This document shows, piece after piece, positions 55,751 to 64,000 of a stretch of DNA of 64,000 nucleotides. The translations under genes were made by a program, and so were the position numbers. The stretch is from an uncultured Bacteroidales bacterium. GTDB taxonomy: Bacteria; Bacteroidota; Bacteroidia; Bacteroidales; P3. Every line of letters begins with the position of its first letter. Positions within the stretch are counted from its first letter, which is position 1. A model generated the notes under the pieces. The model worked only from the letters and a program-made list of their open reading frames with translations. It was not told the origin of the DNA and made no database searches. The stretch lies in contig OMWJ01000002.1 in NCBI GenBank assembly GCA_900314725.1, positions 150,929-214,928 on the forward strand, given 5' to 3'.

Positions 55751-57151
55751 ATGGCATTAATTAAATCTATTTCAGGCTTTAGAGGAGAAATTGGAGGAAA
55801 ATCAGGCAATAACCTTACTCCAGTTGATTTGGTTGGTTTCGTTTCTGCATTTGCTCAGTTCATAAAAGAGAAAACGGGCAAAGAAAAAATCTCTATTTTG
55901 ATAGGAAGAGATGCAAGAATATCAGGAGAAATGGTTTCTCATTTAGTTACCGGCACATTAATGGCTATGGGCGTAGATGTTATGGATACTGGATTAAGTA
56001 CTACTCCTACAACCGAAGTAGCTGTTGTAGATAACAAAGCAGATGGTGGTATTATCCTAACTGCTTCTCATAATCCTGTACAATGGAACGCATTAAAATT
56101 CTTGGCTGGAAACGGAGAATTTATTTCAAAGCAAGAAGGTGAAAGAGTATTGGAACTTGCAGATAAAAATGATTTCTGTTTCGCCGATGCTAAACAATTA
56201 GGTAAATACACTAAAATAGAAGATGCTGTTGAAAAACATATTGAAAAAGTTTTAGCTCTGCCTTTAGTTGATGTTGAAGCAATAAAACAAGCAAAATTTA
56301 GAGTAGCCTTTGATTCAGTTAATTCCACAGGTGGTTTTGTATTAAAAAAACTTCTTGCAGCTCTTGGCGTTGAAGATGTTTTTGCCTTAAATGATGAACC
56401 TACAGGTTTGTTTGCTCACAATCCTGAACCGCTACCAGAAAACATAAGAGATATTTGCGAATTAGTAGAAAGAGAGCATTGTCATGTTGGTTTTGTTGTT
56501 GATCCAGACGTAGATAGACTTGCTTTGGTTACTGAAAGTGGGAAACCTTTTGTTGAAGAATACACATTAGTAAGTGTAGCAGACTATGTTTTGGAACACA
56601 CTCCAGGCAATACCGTTAGCAATCTTTCTTCCTCTCGTGCATTACGTGATATTACAGAAAAGAAATATAATCAGAAATACTATGCTTCTGCTGTGGGAGA
56701 AGTGAATGTTATAGAGAAAATGAAAGAAGTAAATGCTGTGATTGGAGGAGAAGGAAACGGAGGAGTAATTTATCCAGAATGTCATTATGGAAGAGATGCT
56801 CTTGTTGGAATTGCTCTTTTCCTTACTCTTTTAGCAAAGAAAGGAATGAAATGTTCTGACCTTAGAGATTCTTACCCTGACTATGTTATCGTAAAAAAGA
56901 AAATGGAACTTACACCAGAGATAAATATAGACTTAGTATTAAACTCTATGATAGAGAAATACAATAGCTATGAGGTAATAACTACTGACGGTGTAAAGAT
57001 AAACTTTGAGAATGAATGGGTACATCTTCGCAAGAGTAACACCGAACCAATACTTAGAATCTATGCAGAAAGCAACAACGTTACAACTGCTGAACATTTG
57101 GCAGATTCTATTATAAAAGATATACAAAACATAATAAGAGAAAAATTATAA
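55751..57151 (+). CDS. glmM: Phosphoglucosamine mutase
   Basis: 466 residues from ATG 55751. Alpha-D-phosphohexomutase: [10 protein letters not shown] at the start, active-site serine in [13 protein letters not shown] (Ser106), metal loop [10 protein letters not shown], sugar-recognition [11 protein letters not shown], and phosphate-binding [14 protein letters not shown]. GlmM turns glucosamine 6-phosphate into the 1-phosphate for UDP-GlcNAc; phosphomannomutase activity cannot be ruled out. metG follows by 7 bp. Confidence 0.88.
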   Translation: MALIKSISGFRGEIGGKSGNNLTPVDLVGFVSAFAQFIKEKTGKEKISILIGRDARISGEMVSHLVTGTLMAMGVDVMDTGLSTTPTTEVAVVDNKADGGIILTASHNPVQWNALKFLAGNGEFISKQEGERVLELADKNDFCFADAKQLGKYTKIEDAVEKHIEKVLALPLVDVEAIKQAKFRVAFDSVNSTGGFVLKKLLAALGVEDVFALNDEPTGLFAHNPEPLPENIRDICELVEREHCHVGFVVDPDVDRLALVTESGKPFVEEYTLVSVADYVLEHTPGNTVSNLSSSRALRDITEKKYNQKYYASAVGEVNVIEKMKEVNAVIGGEGNGGVIYPECHYGRDALVGIALFLTLLAKKGMKCSDLRDSYPDYVIVKKKMELTPEINIDLVLNSMIEKYNSYEVITTDGVKINFENEWVHLRKSNTEPILRIYAESNNVTTAEHLADSIIKDIQNIIREKL

Positions 57152-57158
57152 CAGAGAA

Positions 57159-59213
57159 ATGACATACACAGACAAAGAAAAGAAATTCAAACGCTTTACA
57201 GTTACTACTGCTCTTCCATACGCTAATGGTCCAATTCACATAGGACACATGGCAGGAGTTTATATTCCAGCTGATATTTACTGTCGTTATCTTAGAATGA
57301 TGGGAGAAGAGGTTTTATTTATTGGTGGTAGTGATGAGCATGGCGTACCTGTAACCATAAGAGCAAAAAAAGAAGGTTGCACTCCTCAAGATGTTGTAGA
57401 TAGATACCATAATATAATAAAGAAAAGCTTTGAAGAGTTTGGCACTTCTTTTGACATCTATTCAAGAACCACGAGCAACATTCATCAAAAAACTGCTTCC
57501 GATTTCTTTCTTAAACTCTATAACGAAGGAAAGTTTATAGAACAAACAAGCAAACAGTATTACGATGAACAAGAACAAACTTTCCTTGCTGACAGATACA
57601 TTACCGGAACTTGTCCTATATGTGGCAATGAACGTGCTTACGGAGACCAATGTGAAAGTTGTGGTTCTTCACTAAATGCAACAGATTTGATAAATCCAAA
57701 GAGTGCTTTAAGCGGGAACGTTCCTGTGTTAAAAGAAACAAAACATTGGTTCCTGCCTCTAAATGATTACGAATCATTCCTAAAAGAGTGGATATTAGAA
57801 AACCACAAAGAATGGAAAACAAACGTATATGGTCAATGTAAATCTTGGCTTGATAATGGTTTGCAACCAAGAGCCGTTACCAGAGACTTAGATTGGGGAA
57901 TCAAAGTTCCACTGAAAGATGCTGAAGGTAAAGTTCTTTATGTTTGGTTTGACGCTCCTATAGGATATATCTCAAATACAATAGAATACGATAAAGATAA
58001 TTGGGAAAAATGGTGGAAACAAAAAGACACTAAACTTGTACATTTTATTGGAAAAGATAATATTGTTTTCCATTGTATTGTTTTTCCTTCTATGCTAAAA
58101 GCAGCTGGAGATTATATTCTGCCAGAGAATGTTCCTGCAAATGAATTCCTAAATTTAGAAGGTGATAAAATCTCTACTTCAAGAAATTGGGCTGTTTGGC
58201 TAAATGAATACTTAGAAGACTTTCCTAACAAACAAGATGTCCTTAAATATGTTCTTTGTGCCAATGCTCCAGAAACAAAAGACAATGACTTTACTTGGAA
58301 AGATTTTCAAACCAGAAACAATTCAGAACTTGTTGCCATTCTTGGAAATTTTGTGAATAGAACAATAGTTCTTACTCATAAATACTTTAATGGTAAAGTT
58401 CCTGCAAAGAATGAATTAAATGAATTAGATAAACAAACAATAGAAGAGATAAAACTCTACCCTGAAAAGATAGGAACGCTAATAGAAAACTATAAATTCA
58501 GAGATGCTTTGTTTGAAATGATGAACCTTGCAAGACTTGGTAATAAATATTTAACAGAAAACGAGCCTTGGAAAACTTTCAAAACAGACATAAAACGCAC
58601 AGAGACAGTTTTGAATATTTCCCTTCAGATCTGTGCGAACTTAGCTATTTTGATGGAACCTTTCGTTCAATTCTCTGCAAAGAAACTTCAACAAATGCTT
58701 AATCTAAATTCTTTAAAATGGTTTGAAGCTGGAAATTGCGAATTATTAAAAGTTGGACAAGAAATCCAGCCTGCTGAACTTTTATTTGAAAGAATAGAGG
58801 ACGCAGACATTCAAAAGCAACTTAACAAGTTAGAAGCAAGCAAAAAAGCTAACGCTATAAACAATGCAGAAGTTACTCCTCAAAAACCTAATGTAAGTTT
58901 TGAAGATTTCTCCGCAATGGATATTAGAGTAGGAACAATACTTGAGGCCGAAAAAGTTACAAAAACAAAAAAACTACTTAAACTAACAATTGATACAGGA
59001 ATAGATAAAAGAACTATAGTCAGTGGTATAGCTGAATATTTTTCACCAGAAGAAATCATTGGCAAACAAGTAAGCGTTCTTGTCAATCTTGCACCTAAAA
59101 ATCTTAAAGGAATAGAAAGTCAAGGTATGATTCTTATGGCAGAAAACGCTGACGGAGAGTTGTGTTTTGTTGAACCACAAAAGCAGTTCAAAAACGGAAG
59201 TACCATAAAATAA
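57159..59213 (+). CDS. metG: Methionine-tRNA ligase
   Basis: Class I synthetase of 684 residues. The HIGH motif is in [10 protein letters not shown], the zinc-binding knuckle is [18 protein letters not shown], and the KMSKS-equivalent is KISTS (about residue 335), a common variant in MetG. The anticodon-binding helical domain follows, and a C-terminal tRNA-binding/dimerisation domain (about 583-684: [30 protein letters not shown]) is fused as in many bacteria. It forms a unit with the mutase upstream and a YfhO-like gene 14 bp downstream. Confidence 0.95.
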   Translation: MTYTDKEKKFKRFTVTTALPYANGPIHIGHMAGVYIPADIYCRYLRMMGEEVLFIGGSDEHGVPVTIRAKKEGCTPQDVVDRYHNIIKKSFEEFGTSFDIYSRTTSNIHQKTASDFFLKLYNEGKFIEQTSKQYYDEQEQTFLADRYITGTCPICGNERAYGDQCESCGSSLNATDLINPKSALSGNVPVLKETKHWFLPLNDYESFLKEWILENHKEWKTNVYGQCKSWLDNGLQPRAVTRDLDWGIKVPLKDAEGKVLYVWFDAPIGYISNTIEYDKDNWEKWWKQKDTKLVHFIGKDNIVFHCIVFPSMLKAAGDYILPENVPANEFLNLEGDKISTSRNWAVWLNEYLEDFPNKQDVLKYVLCANAPETKDNDFTWKDFQTRNNSELVAILGNFVNRTIVLTHKYFNGKVPAKNELNELDKQTIEEIKLYPEKIGTLIENYKFRDALFEMMNLARLGNKYLTENEPWKTFKTDIKRTETVLNISLQICANLAILMEPFVQFSAKKLQQMLNLNSLKWFEAGNCELLKVGQEIQPAELLFERIEDADIQKQLNKLEASKKANAINNAEVTPQKPNVSFEDFSAMDIRVGTILEAEKVTKTKKLLKLTIDTGIDKRTIVSGIAEYFSPEEIIGKQVSVLVNLAPKNLKGIESQGMILMAENADGELCFVEPQKQFKNGSTIK

Positions 59214-59227
59214 AAGAAATAACAGAT

Positions 59228-61828
59228 ATGAAAAAAATAAATTTCAAGGAAATATTACCTCACATTGTAGCGGTTTTAGTTTTTATAATCGCATCGTTTA
59301 TTTACTTTTCTCCTGTATTAAACAATAAACAACTATCACAAAGTGATATGTCGCAATTTGAGGGAATGAGTAAATCACTTGTTGATTATCATAAGCAGAC
59401 AGGCGATTATTCAGAATGGACAAACTCTATGTTTGGAGGAATGCCAGCATATCAGTTAATTAATAGTCCTAACTACAACGTTACTGAATTTATTGCTAAG
59501 CCCCTAACTCTTGGTTCTTATAATCTTTCTGCAGGAGTTTTGTTCTTATTAGCTTTAGGTTTCTATGTATTTATGGTAACTATGAGAGTAAATCCTTGGA
59601 TGTCTATCTTTGCAGGTTTGATTTATGCCTTAGGCTCCTACAATATTATTATAATAGGAGTAGGACACATAACTAAAGCGTGGGCAATGGCGATGATGGC
59701 TCCTACTCTTGCAGGTATGATATTAGTCTTCCAAAAGAAATATGTCAAAGGTCTTACTCTTTTCGCTCTTTGTCTTGCTTTACAAATACACTTCAATCAC
59801 ATACAGATAACTTATTATACTCTTATAACTGCTATCATTATTGCAGTTAGTTATTTTGTCTTCGCAATCAAAGAGAAAGAAATCAAAGACTTTGCTAAGA
59901 GTCTTGCATTTTTAGTTTGTGGTGCATTGATTGCTGTTCTACCTTCTGCTGGTCATCTAATGGTTAATCAAGAGTACGTAAAACAAACAATGAGAGGTGG
60001 TTCTGAACTCACAATTCATCCAAACAACAACACCAATCAACAGATAAGCGACAAAGGTTTGGACATCAACTACGCTTATCAGTGGTCATACGGAAAAGGA
60101 GAAACTATGACACTTCTTATTCCTGATTACAAAGGTGGTGGTGCTGCAGATATAAAACGTTTGCAAGACAATAAGACCACAATAAACCGTATGAAAGAAC
60201 TGCAATCTACCACTCCTATCACAAAGAACAACAACGAATTTCAGCAAGTGGCTAATATGTATTTGCAATCAAACTATTTCGGGACACAACCTTTTACTGC
60301 TGGTCCTGTATATTTTGGTGCAATAATAATATTCTTATCCTTGCTTGGTTTCTTGATAATAGAAAACAAGAATCGTTGGTGGCTTTTGGTTGCAACACTG
60401 TTTAGCATCTTGCTTTCTTGGGGTAACAACTTTATGGCTTTAAATGAATGGTTGTTCTATCACTTACCACTATATAATAAGTTTCGTACTCCTTCTATGG
60501 CTTTGGTTATAACAAATGTAACTATGTGTATTGCGGCTTTCTTTGGCTTGAAAGCTTTCTTGGAGTCTGATAATGATAAGAAAAGGAAAATTTCCCTATA
60601 CATAAGTGGTGGTGTTACGCTATTGATTACTTTTCTTTGCTTTGTTACTCCTGATATGTTCAGCGATTTCTCAAGTCCTAAAGACGAGACATTTGCCAAG
60701 GTGTTAGGACCTTCTTTTGTCAGTGCTTTGATTGCTGACAGACAAGATATGTTTAGCTCAGACGCTATGCGCAGTTTTATCTTTATTGCAATTGCTTTTC
60801 TTGCTTTGTTCCTTCATATGCGTGGCAGGATAAAGAATCAAACTATAGTATTCTGCATAATAGGACTTGCTGCCATCATAGACCTTTGGGCTGTTGATAA
60901 ACGCTATGTTAATAACGAGATAAGTTATCAATCAAAATACGAAGCTCTTCCTAATCCATCTAAAGCAGAATTGGACTTAATGGATATGCTTTCCAAACAA
61001 AAACCTATGCATTATAGAGTTTATAATATGTCTGTCAATAGTTTCAATGATGCTTCCACTTCTTATTTCTTCCCATCTATAGGCGGTTATTCTGCTGTCA
61101 AACTACAGAGATACCAAGATTTGATTGACTTCTACTTTACTAACACTTCTTATAAGCAAAAAGACCTAAACGACACCTCCCTTTTGGCAAACAATCCTTT
61201 GCGTCAAGTTTATCAACAGGCTTCTTCTATGCAAGGATTTCCAATGCCTAACATGGGTGTGTTGAATATGTTAGACACACGTTATGTTATCACCAATCAA
61301 AATGCTTTTGTAGAAAACACTGAGGCTTGTGGTGCAGCGTGGTTTGTCAATAATATAAAATGGGTTAATAATCCTAATGAAGAGATACTTGCTTTGGATA
61401 ACTTCAATCCAAAACAGACAGTGGTTATAAACAAAGAATTTTCTTCACAAATAAAAGAGACAAAAGATAATGCAAATGCAAAGATACAGTTTGTAGCAGA
61501 AGAAAACGACAACCCTACTCATAGAGTTTATAACACATCTTCTTCTACTCCACAGATTGCTGTTTTCTCTGAAATATATTACAAAGACTCTTGGAAAGCT
61601 TACATTGACGGAAAAGAAGTCCCTTATTTCAGAGCAAACTACGTGCTTAGAGGAATGTATGTTCCTGCAGGTAATCACAAAATAGAGTTTATCTGCAAAT
61701 CAACAACCCTTTCCAAAGCTAAAATCATTAACTTTATTGGCTCAACATTGCTGATATTGTTGCTATGTTATGCTATTTTTCAGCCATGGATTGAGAAAAA
61801 AATATTTAAAAAGAAACCTTTGGCATAA
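59228..61828 (+). CDS. YfhO-family membrane protein
   Basis: 866 residues with about a dozen membrane helices in two blocks (roughly 10-450 and 500-570), a long extracytoplasmic segment (about 590-830), and a final helix (about 835-855) with a basic end. Features typical of the family are QLSQSDMSQFEGMSKSLVDY, SMFGGMPAYQ, and the C-terminal YYKDSWKAYIDGKEVPYFRANYVLRG in part. YfhO proteins are GT-C-like and act in glycan modification of envelope polymers in Gram-positives; in Bacteroidota the role is unknown. It follows metG by 14 bp. Confidence 0.83.
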   Translation: MKKINFKEILPHIVAVLVFIIASFIYFSPVLNNKQLSQSDMSQFEGMSKSLVDYHKQTGDYSEWTNSMFGGMPAYQLINSPNYNVTEFIAKPLTLGSYNLSAGVLFLLALGFYVFMVTMRVNPWMSIFAGLIYALGSYNIIIIGVGHITKAWAMAMMAPTLAGMILVFQKKYVKGLTLFALCLALQIHFNHIQITYYTLITAIIIAVSYFVFAIKEKEIKDFAKSLAFLVCGALIAVLPSAGHLMVNQEYVKQTMRGGSELTIHPNNNTNQQISDKGLDINYAYQWSYGKGETMTLLIPDYKGGGAADIKRLQDNKTTINRMKELQSTTPITKNNNEFQQVANMYLQSNYFGTQPFTAGPVYFGAIIIFLSLLGFLIIENKNRWWLLVATLFSILLSWGNNFMALNEWLFYHLPLYNKFRTPSMALVITNVTMCIAAFFGLKAFLESDNDKKRKISLYISGGVTLLITFLCFVTPDMFSDFSSPKDETFAKVLGPSFVSALIADRQDMFSSDAMRSFIFIAIAFLALFLHMRGRIKNQTIVFCIIGLAAIIDLWAVDKRYVNNEISYQSKYEALPNPSKAELDLMDMLSKQKPMHYRVYNMSVNSFNDASTSYFFPSIGGYSAVKLQRYQDLIDFYFTNTSYKQKDLNDTSLLANNPLRQVYQQASSMQGFPMPNMGVLNMLDTRYVITNQNAFVENTEACGAAWFVNNIKWVNNPNEEILALDNFNPKQTVVINKEFSSQIKETKDNANAKIQFVAEENDNPTHRVYNTSSSTPQIAVFSEIYYKDSWKAYIDGKEVPYFRANYVLRGMYVPAGNHKIEFICKSTTLSKAKIINFIGSTLLILLLCYAIFQPWIEKKIFKKKPLA

Positions 61829-61867
61829 GGGTTTAAATAAATAGACGAGAAAAAAAAGAGGAAAATC

Positions 61868-61898
61868 TTTGTCAGTCGTCAATTTATTTGTAATTTTG
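61868..61898 (+). promoter_or_regulatory. Promoter of the SRP RNA
   Basis: TTTG (61868-61871), 19 bp, TAATTTTG (61891-61898): a full Bacteroidota -33/-7 consensus. Confidence 0.8.
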
Positions 61899-61945
61899 CA
61901 GACGTAAAAAAGAGATTTAAAGTTCTTTCACAATAAAAACTTCTA

Positions 61946-62049
61946 AGGCAAGTCTTGTACGACCAGCTCCCTTTGAAAGTCCCCAGGGCAGGAATGCAGC
62001 AAGGTAATTAGGTTGTAGCGGTGCGATATAAGTAGCTTGCCTTTTTTTT
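61946..62049 (+). ncRNA. ffs: Signal recognition particle RNA, small bacterial type
   Basis: The conserved SRP apical domain is present: GTCCCCAGGGCAGGAATGCAGCAAGGTAA (61979 on, given in two parts: GTCCCCAGGGCAGG and AATGCAGCAAGGTAA). The closing stem pairs GGCAAG (61947-61952) with CTTGCC (62036-62041), directly followed by eight T that serve as terminator. The RNA is about 100 nt with a leader of about 45 nt from the predicted start. It binds Ffh to target membrane proteins. The T-run overlaps the stop codon of the convergent ABC gene. Confidence 0.93.
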
Positions 62050-63706
62050 ATTGTAGAAAACTATCTATATCACCCGTTATCTTATCTATGCTTTCTATTA
62101 TCTGATAGCCGTCTTTATTCAACACCACTATTCTATCTGACATATATTTAACCACTCTCATATCATGAGAAATAAATATATAAGTAAAATTATATCTGCG
62201 TTTTAAATCGTTTAACAGATTAAGCACTTGAGCTTGAACACTAACATCCAAGGCTGATACACTTTCATCACATATAATCAGTTTGGGAGAAAGACATAAG
62301 GTTCTTGCAAGTACAACTCTTTGTCTTTGTCCTCCCGAAAGTTGATGTGGATACCTATCATAAAAATCTTCATCTAATCCTACTTGAGATAACAGCTCTA
62401 AAGTTCTATGTTTCAATTCTTCTTTTTTGTTCAGTATCTCAAAATTTCTCATTACTTCCGTTATACATTGTCCTACTGTCTTCAAAGGATTAAGTGAAGA
62501 ATAAGGGTCTTGAAATACAATCTGTATATGTTTTTTTATTTCCCTTCTTTCTTGTTTGCTTAGCTTACTTAGAGACTTCCCTTTGTAAATTATATCTCCA
62601 TCGCTTTGCTTCAACAGTTGTACTATAGTCTTTCCTATAGTAGATTTACCAGAACCAGACAAGCCTATAAGACCAAGAGTTTCTCCATCATATACATCAA
62701 AACTCATATTCCTTATAACATGGTTTATTTTTACAGGCTTTCCAAAAATATTTTTCTTTTGGATATAGTCAATATCTAAGTTCCTAACCTCCAATAAAAC
62801 CTTTTTATCTTTGCTTACGCTTTCTTCCTTTTTTTCTTGCAACTCCACGTTTGTAGCCTTGCCACTCAAAAAATCATTGACAGTAAGCAACCGTTTAGGC
62901 TTATAATCCACAGGAGGACGTGAAGCTATCAAACCTTTGGTATAAGGATGTTGTGGCGAAGAAAAAATCTCCTTTGCTTTTCCGCTTTCAACTATATTAC
63001 CCTTATATAACACGAAAATATCATCCGCAAAGTTCTCTACTAACTCCAAATCATGAGAAATAAATACAACAGACATATTCCTTTTCTTCTGCAAATCAGC
63101 CAATAAAGCAAGTATCTTTTTCTGTACTACGACATCCAAAGCTGTTGTCGGTTCATCAGCAAAAAGCAGTTCAGGATTACAACTAACAGCCATTGCTATC
63201 ATAACTCTCTGTCTTTGCCCGCCTGAAAGTTCAAATGGATAGGAATTATATATTCGCTCAACATCAGGTAAATCCACCTCTCTAAACAATGCAAGTGTTT
63301 GTTGTTTTGCTTCTTGTTTATTTTTCCCACAATGATTAAGAAGCATTTCATCAACCTGTTTGCCACACTTCATTGTAGGATTTAAGGCAGTCATAGGATC
63401 TTGGAATATCATTGCGACATTTTTCCCTCTTATCTCCCTAATATCTTTAAAATTCTTGCAAGACTCCAAATTATAAACTATCTCTCCGTTGGATATTTTC
63501 GAAATCTTTTTATCTAACAAACCCATAACAGAAAGAGCCGTTACACTCTTTCCTGAACCAGATTCTCCAACTATGGCAGTAATTCTTCCTCGTTTGATAG
63601 ACATATTTATAGAATGTAGAACATCGTGCCAAGTATTGTCTCTCTTAAAAGCCAAAGAGAAATCTTTCAGTTGTAATACAAAATCATCATCTTTTACCAT
63701 ATCCAT
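62048..63706 (-). CDS. Peptide-type ABC transporter ATPase with two fused nucleotide-binding domains
   Basis: The 552-residue protein has two ABC modules (DppD/DppF-like, as in YejF or GsiA). Module 1: Walker A GESGSGKS (47-54), LSGGQRQRVMIA, Walker B LLFADEPTTALD. Its C-terminal peptide-transporter extension contains SPQHPYTKGLIASRP. Module 2 (about 305-545): GLSGSGKSTIGK, LSGGQRQRVVLA, LIICDESVSALDVS. Both sites look intact. It energises uptake of di- or oligopeptides or similar solutes; no permease or binding protein is in the window, so partners are elsewhere. The gene converges on ffs. Confidence 0.9.
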   Translation of the reverse strand: MDMVKDDDFVLQLKDFSLAFKRDNTWHDVLHSINMSIKRGRITAIVGESGSGKSVTALSVMGLLDKKISKISNGEIVYNLESCKNFKDIREIRGKNVAMIFQDPMTALNPTMKCGKQVDEMLLNHCGKNKQEAKQQTLALFREVDLPDVERIYNSYPFELSGGQRQRVMIAMAVSCNPELLFADEPTTALDVVVQKKILALLADLQKKRNMSVVFISHDLELVENFADDIFVLYKGNIVESGKAKEIFSSPQHPYTKGLIASRPPVDYKPKRLLTVNDFLSGKATNVELQEKKEESVSKDKKVLLEVRNLDIDYIQKKNIFGKPVKINHVIRNMSFDVYDGETLGLIGLSGSGKSTIGKTIVQLLKQSDGDIIYKGKSLSKLSKQERREIKKHIQIVFQDPYSSLNPLKTVGQCITEVMRNFEILNKKEELKHRTLELLSQVGLDEDFYDRYPHQLSGGQRQRVVLARTLCLSPKLIICDESVSALDVSVQAQVLNLLNDLKRRYNFTYIFISHDMRVVKYMSDRIVVLNKDGYQIIESIDKITGDIDSFLQ

Positions 63707-63796
63707 AACAACAAAGAGTATTCAATTGATTTATAAATTTATAACATTAATGATTTGCAAAATTAAGAAAATTTTTCAAAAAAAAATACTGAAAAA

Positions 63797-63827
63797 TTTG
63801 CCAATCGTAAAAAAAGTACTACCTTTG
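63797..63827 (+). promoter_or_regulatory. Promoter of tRNA-Gln
   Basis: TTTG (63797-63800), 19 bp, TACCTTTG (63820-63827), 17 bp before the tRNA. Confidence 0.8.
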
Positions 63828-63844
63828 CAAACTGAAATAAGGAT

Positions 63845-63915
63845 TGTCCTATGGTGTAATGGTAACACAACTGATTTTGGTTCAGTCATTCATAGTTCGA
63901 ATCTATGTAGGACAA
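63845..63915 (+). tRNA. tRNA-Gln (anticodon TTG)
   Basis: The acceptor stem TGTCCTA (63845-63851) pairs with TAGGACA (63908-63914), discriminator A. The D-arm carries GGTGTAATGGTAAC, the anticodon arm ACTGA-TTTTGGT-TCAGT gives TTG, and the T-arm has the GTTCGAATC loop. CCA is not encoded. The U-A-type first pair is typical of tRNA-Gln. Confidence 0.95.
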
Positions 63916-63940
63916 CAATGAGATATTCAAATTTAACTTA

Positions 63941-63980
63941 AAACGGCTTAAACACAGAGGTTTAAGCCGTTTATTTTTTT
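63941..63980 (+). terminator. Terminator after tRNA-Gln
   Basis: AAACGGCTTAAAC (63941-63953) pairs perfectly with GTTTAAGCCGTTT (63960-63972) around a 6-base loop; ATTTTTTT follows. Confidence 0.85.
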
Positions 63981-64000
63981 AAAGTATTAAAAAGTTGTGG

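Overview
The window is a low-GC, gene-dense chromosomal segment from a member of the Bacteroidota, most likely order Bacteroidales. The evidence is a secreted protein with a type IX secretion (T9SS) C-terminal sorting domain, a PorP/SprF protein next to a TPR/WD40/OmpA protein, a TonB receptor with a carboxypeptidase-regulatory-like N-terminus, an S46 dipeptidyl peptidase, a eukaryotic-type NADP isocitrate dehydrogenase, and promoters of the Bacteroidota TTTG-N19-TAnnTTTG type in front of the SRP RNA, tRNA-Gln and several genes. I cannot place it to genus. No insertion sequence, integrase or CRISPR array was seen.

Layout. 0-3.2 kb: 3' part of purQ, rnhB, and a convergent MenD-like TPP enzyme. 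3.2-8.3 kb: a cobalamin riboswitch followed by a 1498-residue T9SS-secreted protein with two long internal repeats. 8.3-17.7 kb: a higher-GC defence cassette on the minus strand, in transcription order a PLD-like/SNF2 helicase (frameshifted), DUF4391 protein, ORF6N protein, type III Mod and type III Res. 18-23.3 kb: glycosyltransferase, LtaS-like sulfatase, M3 peptidase. 23.4-29.5 kb: lipoprotein, T9SS-associated pair, icd-ilvE. 29.7-32.2 kb: minus-strand GT2-gmhA-EEP nuclease operon. 32.3-41.5 kb: thiamine synthesis (thiD; TPP riboswitch; thiS, a double thiE, thiG; a TonB receptor; thiC, thiH). 41.5-46.5 kb: an AraC-type regulator coupled to a small membrane protein, then a redox/detoxification cluster ending in an internally deleted aldo/keto reductase. 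47-64 kb: topoisomerase IV A subunit, S46 peptidase, DUF4421 protein, DUF819 transporter, sirtuin, DUF2520 protein, phosphoglucosamine mutase, metG, YfhO-like protein, SRP RNA, a double ABC ATPase and tRNA-Gln.

The thiamine genes make the HMP moiety (ThiC, ThiD) and the thiazole (ThiS, ThiG, ThiH) and join them (ThiE) under TPP feedback; the embedded TonB receptor suggests linked outer-membrane uptake. The restriction cassette looks horizontally acquired and is probably partly broken in this genome.

The most unusual non-genic structure is an intergenic repeat family seen at five places: A-tract-rich units of about 21 bp with a GACTTG or GAGTTG core, repeated at nearly constant 21-22 bp spacing, i.e. 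about two helical turns. At two of these loci the array is accompanied by hairpins whose loop carries CCTATAGGGG. I know of no described element with this form. The second strong lead is the B12-riboswitch-controlled giant secreted protein, a candidate surface cobalamin-capture factor.
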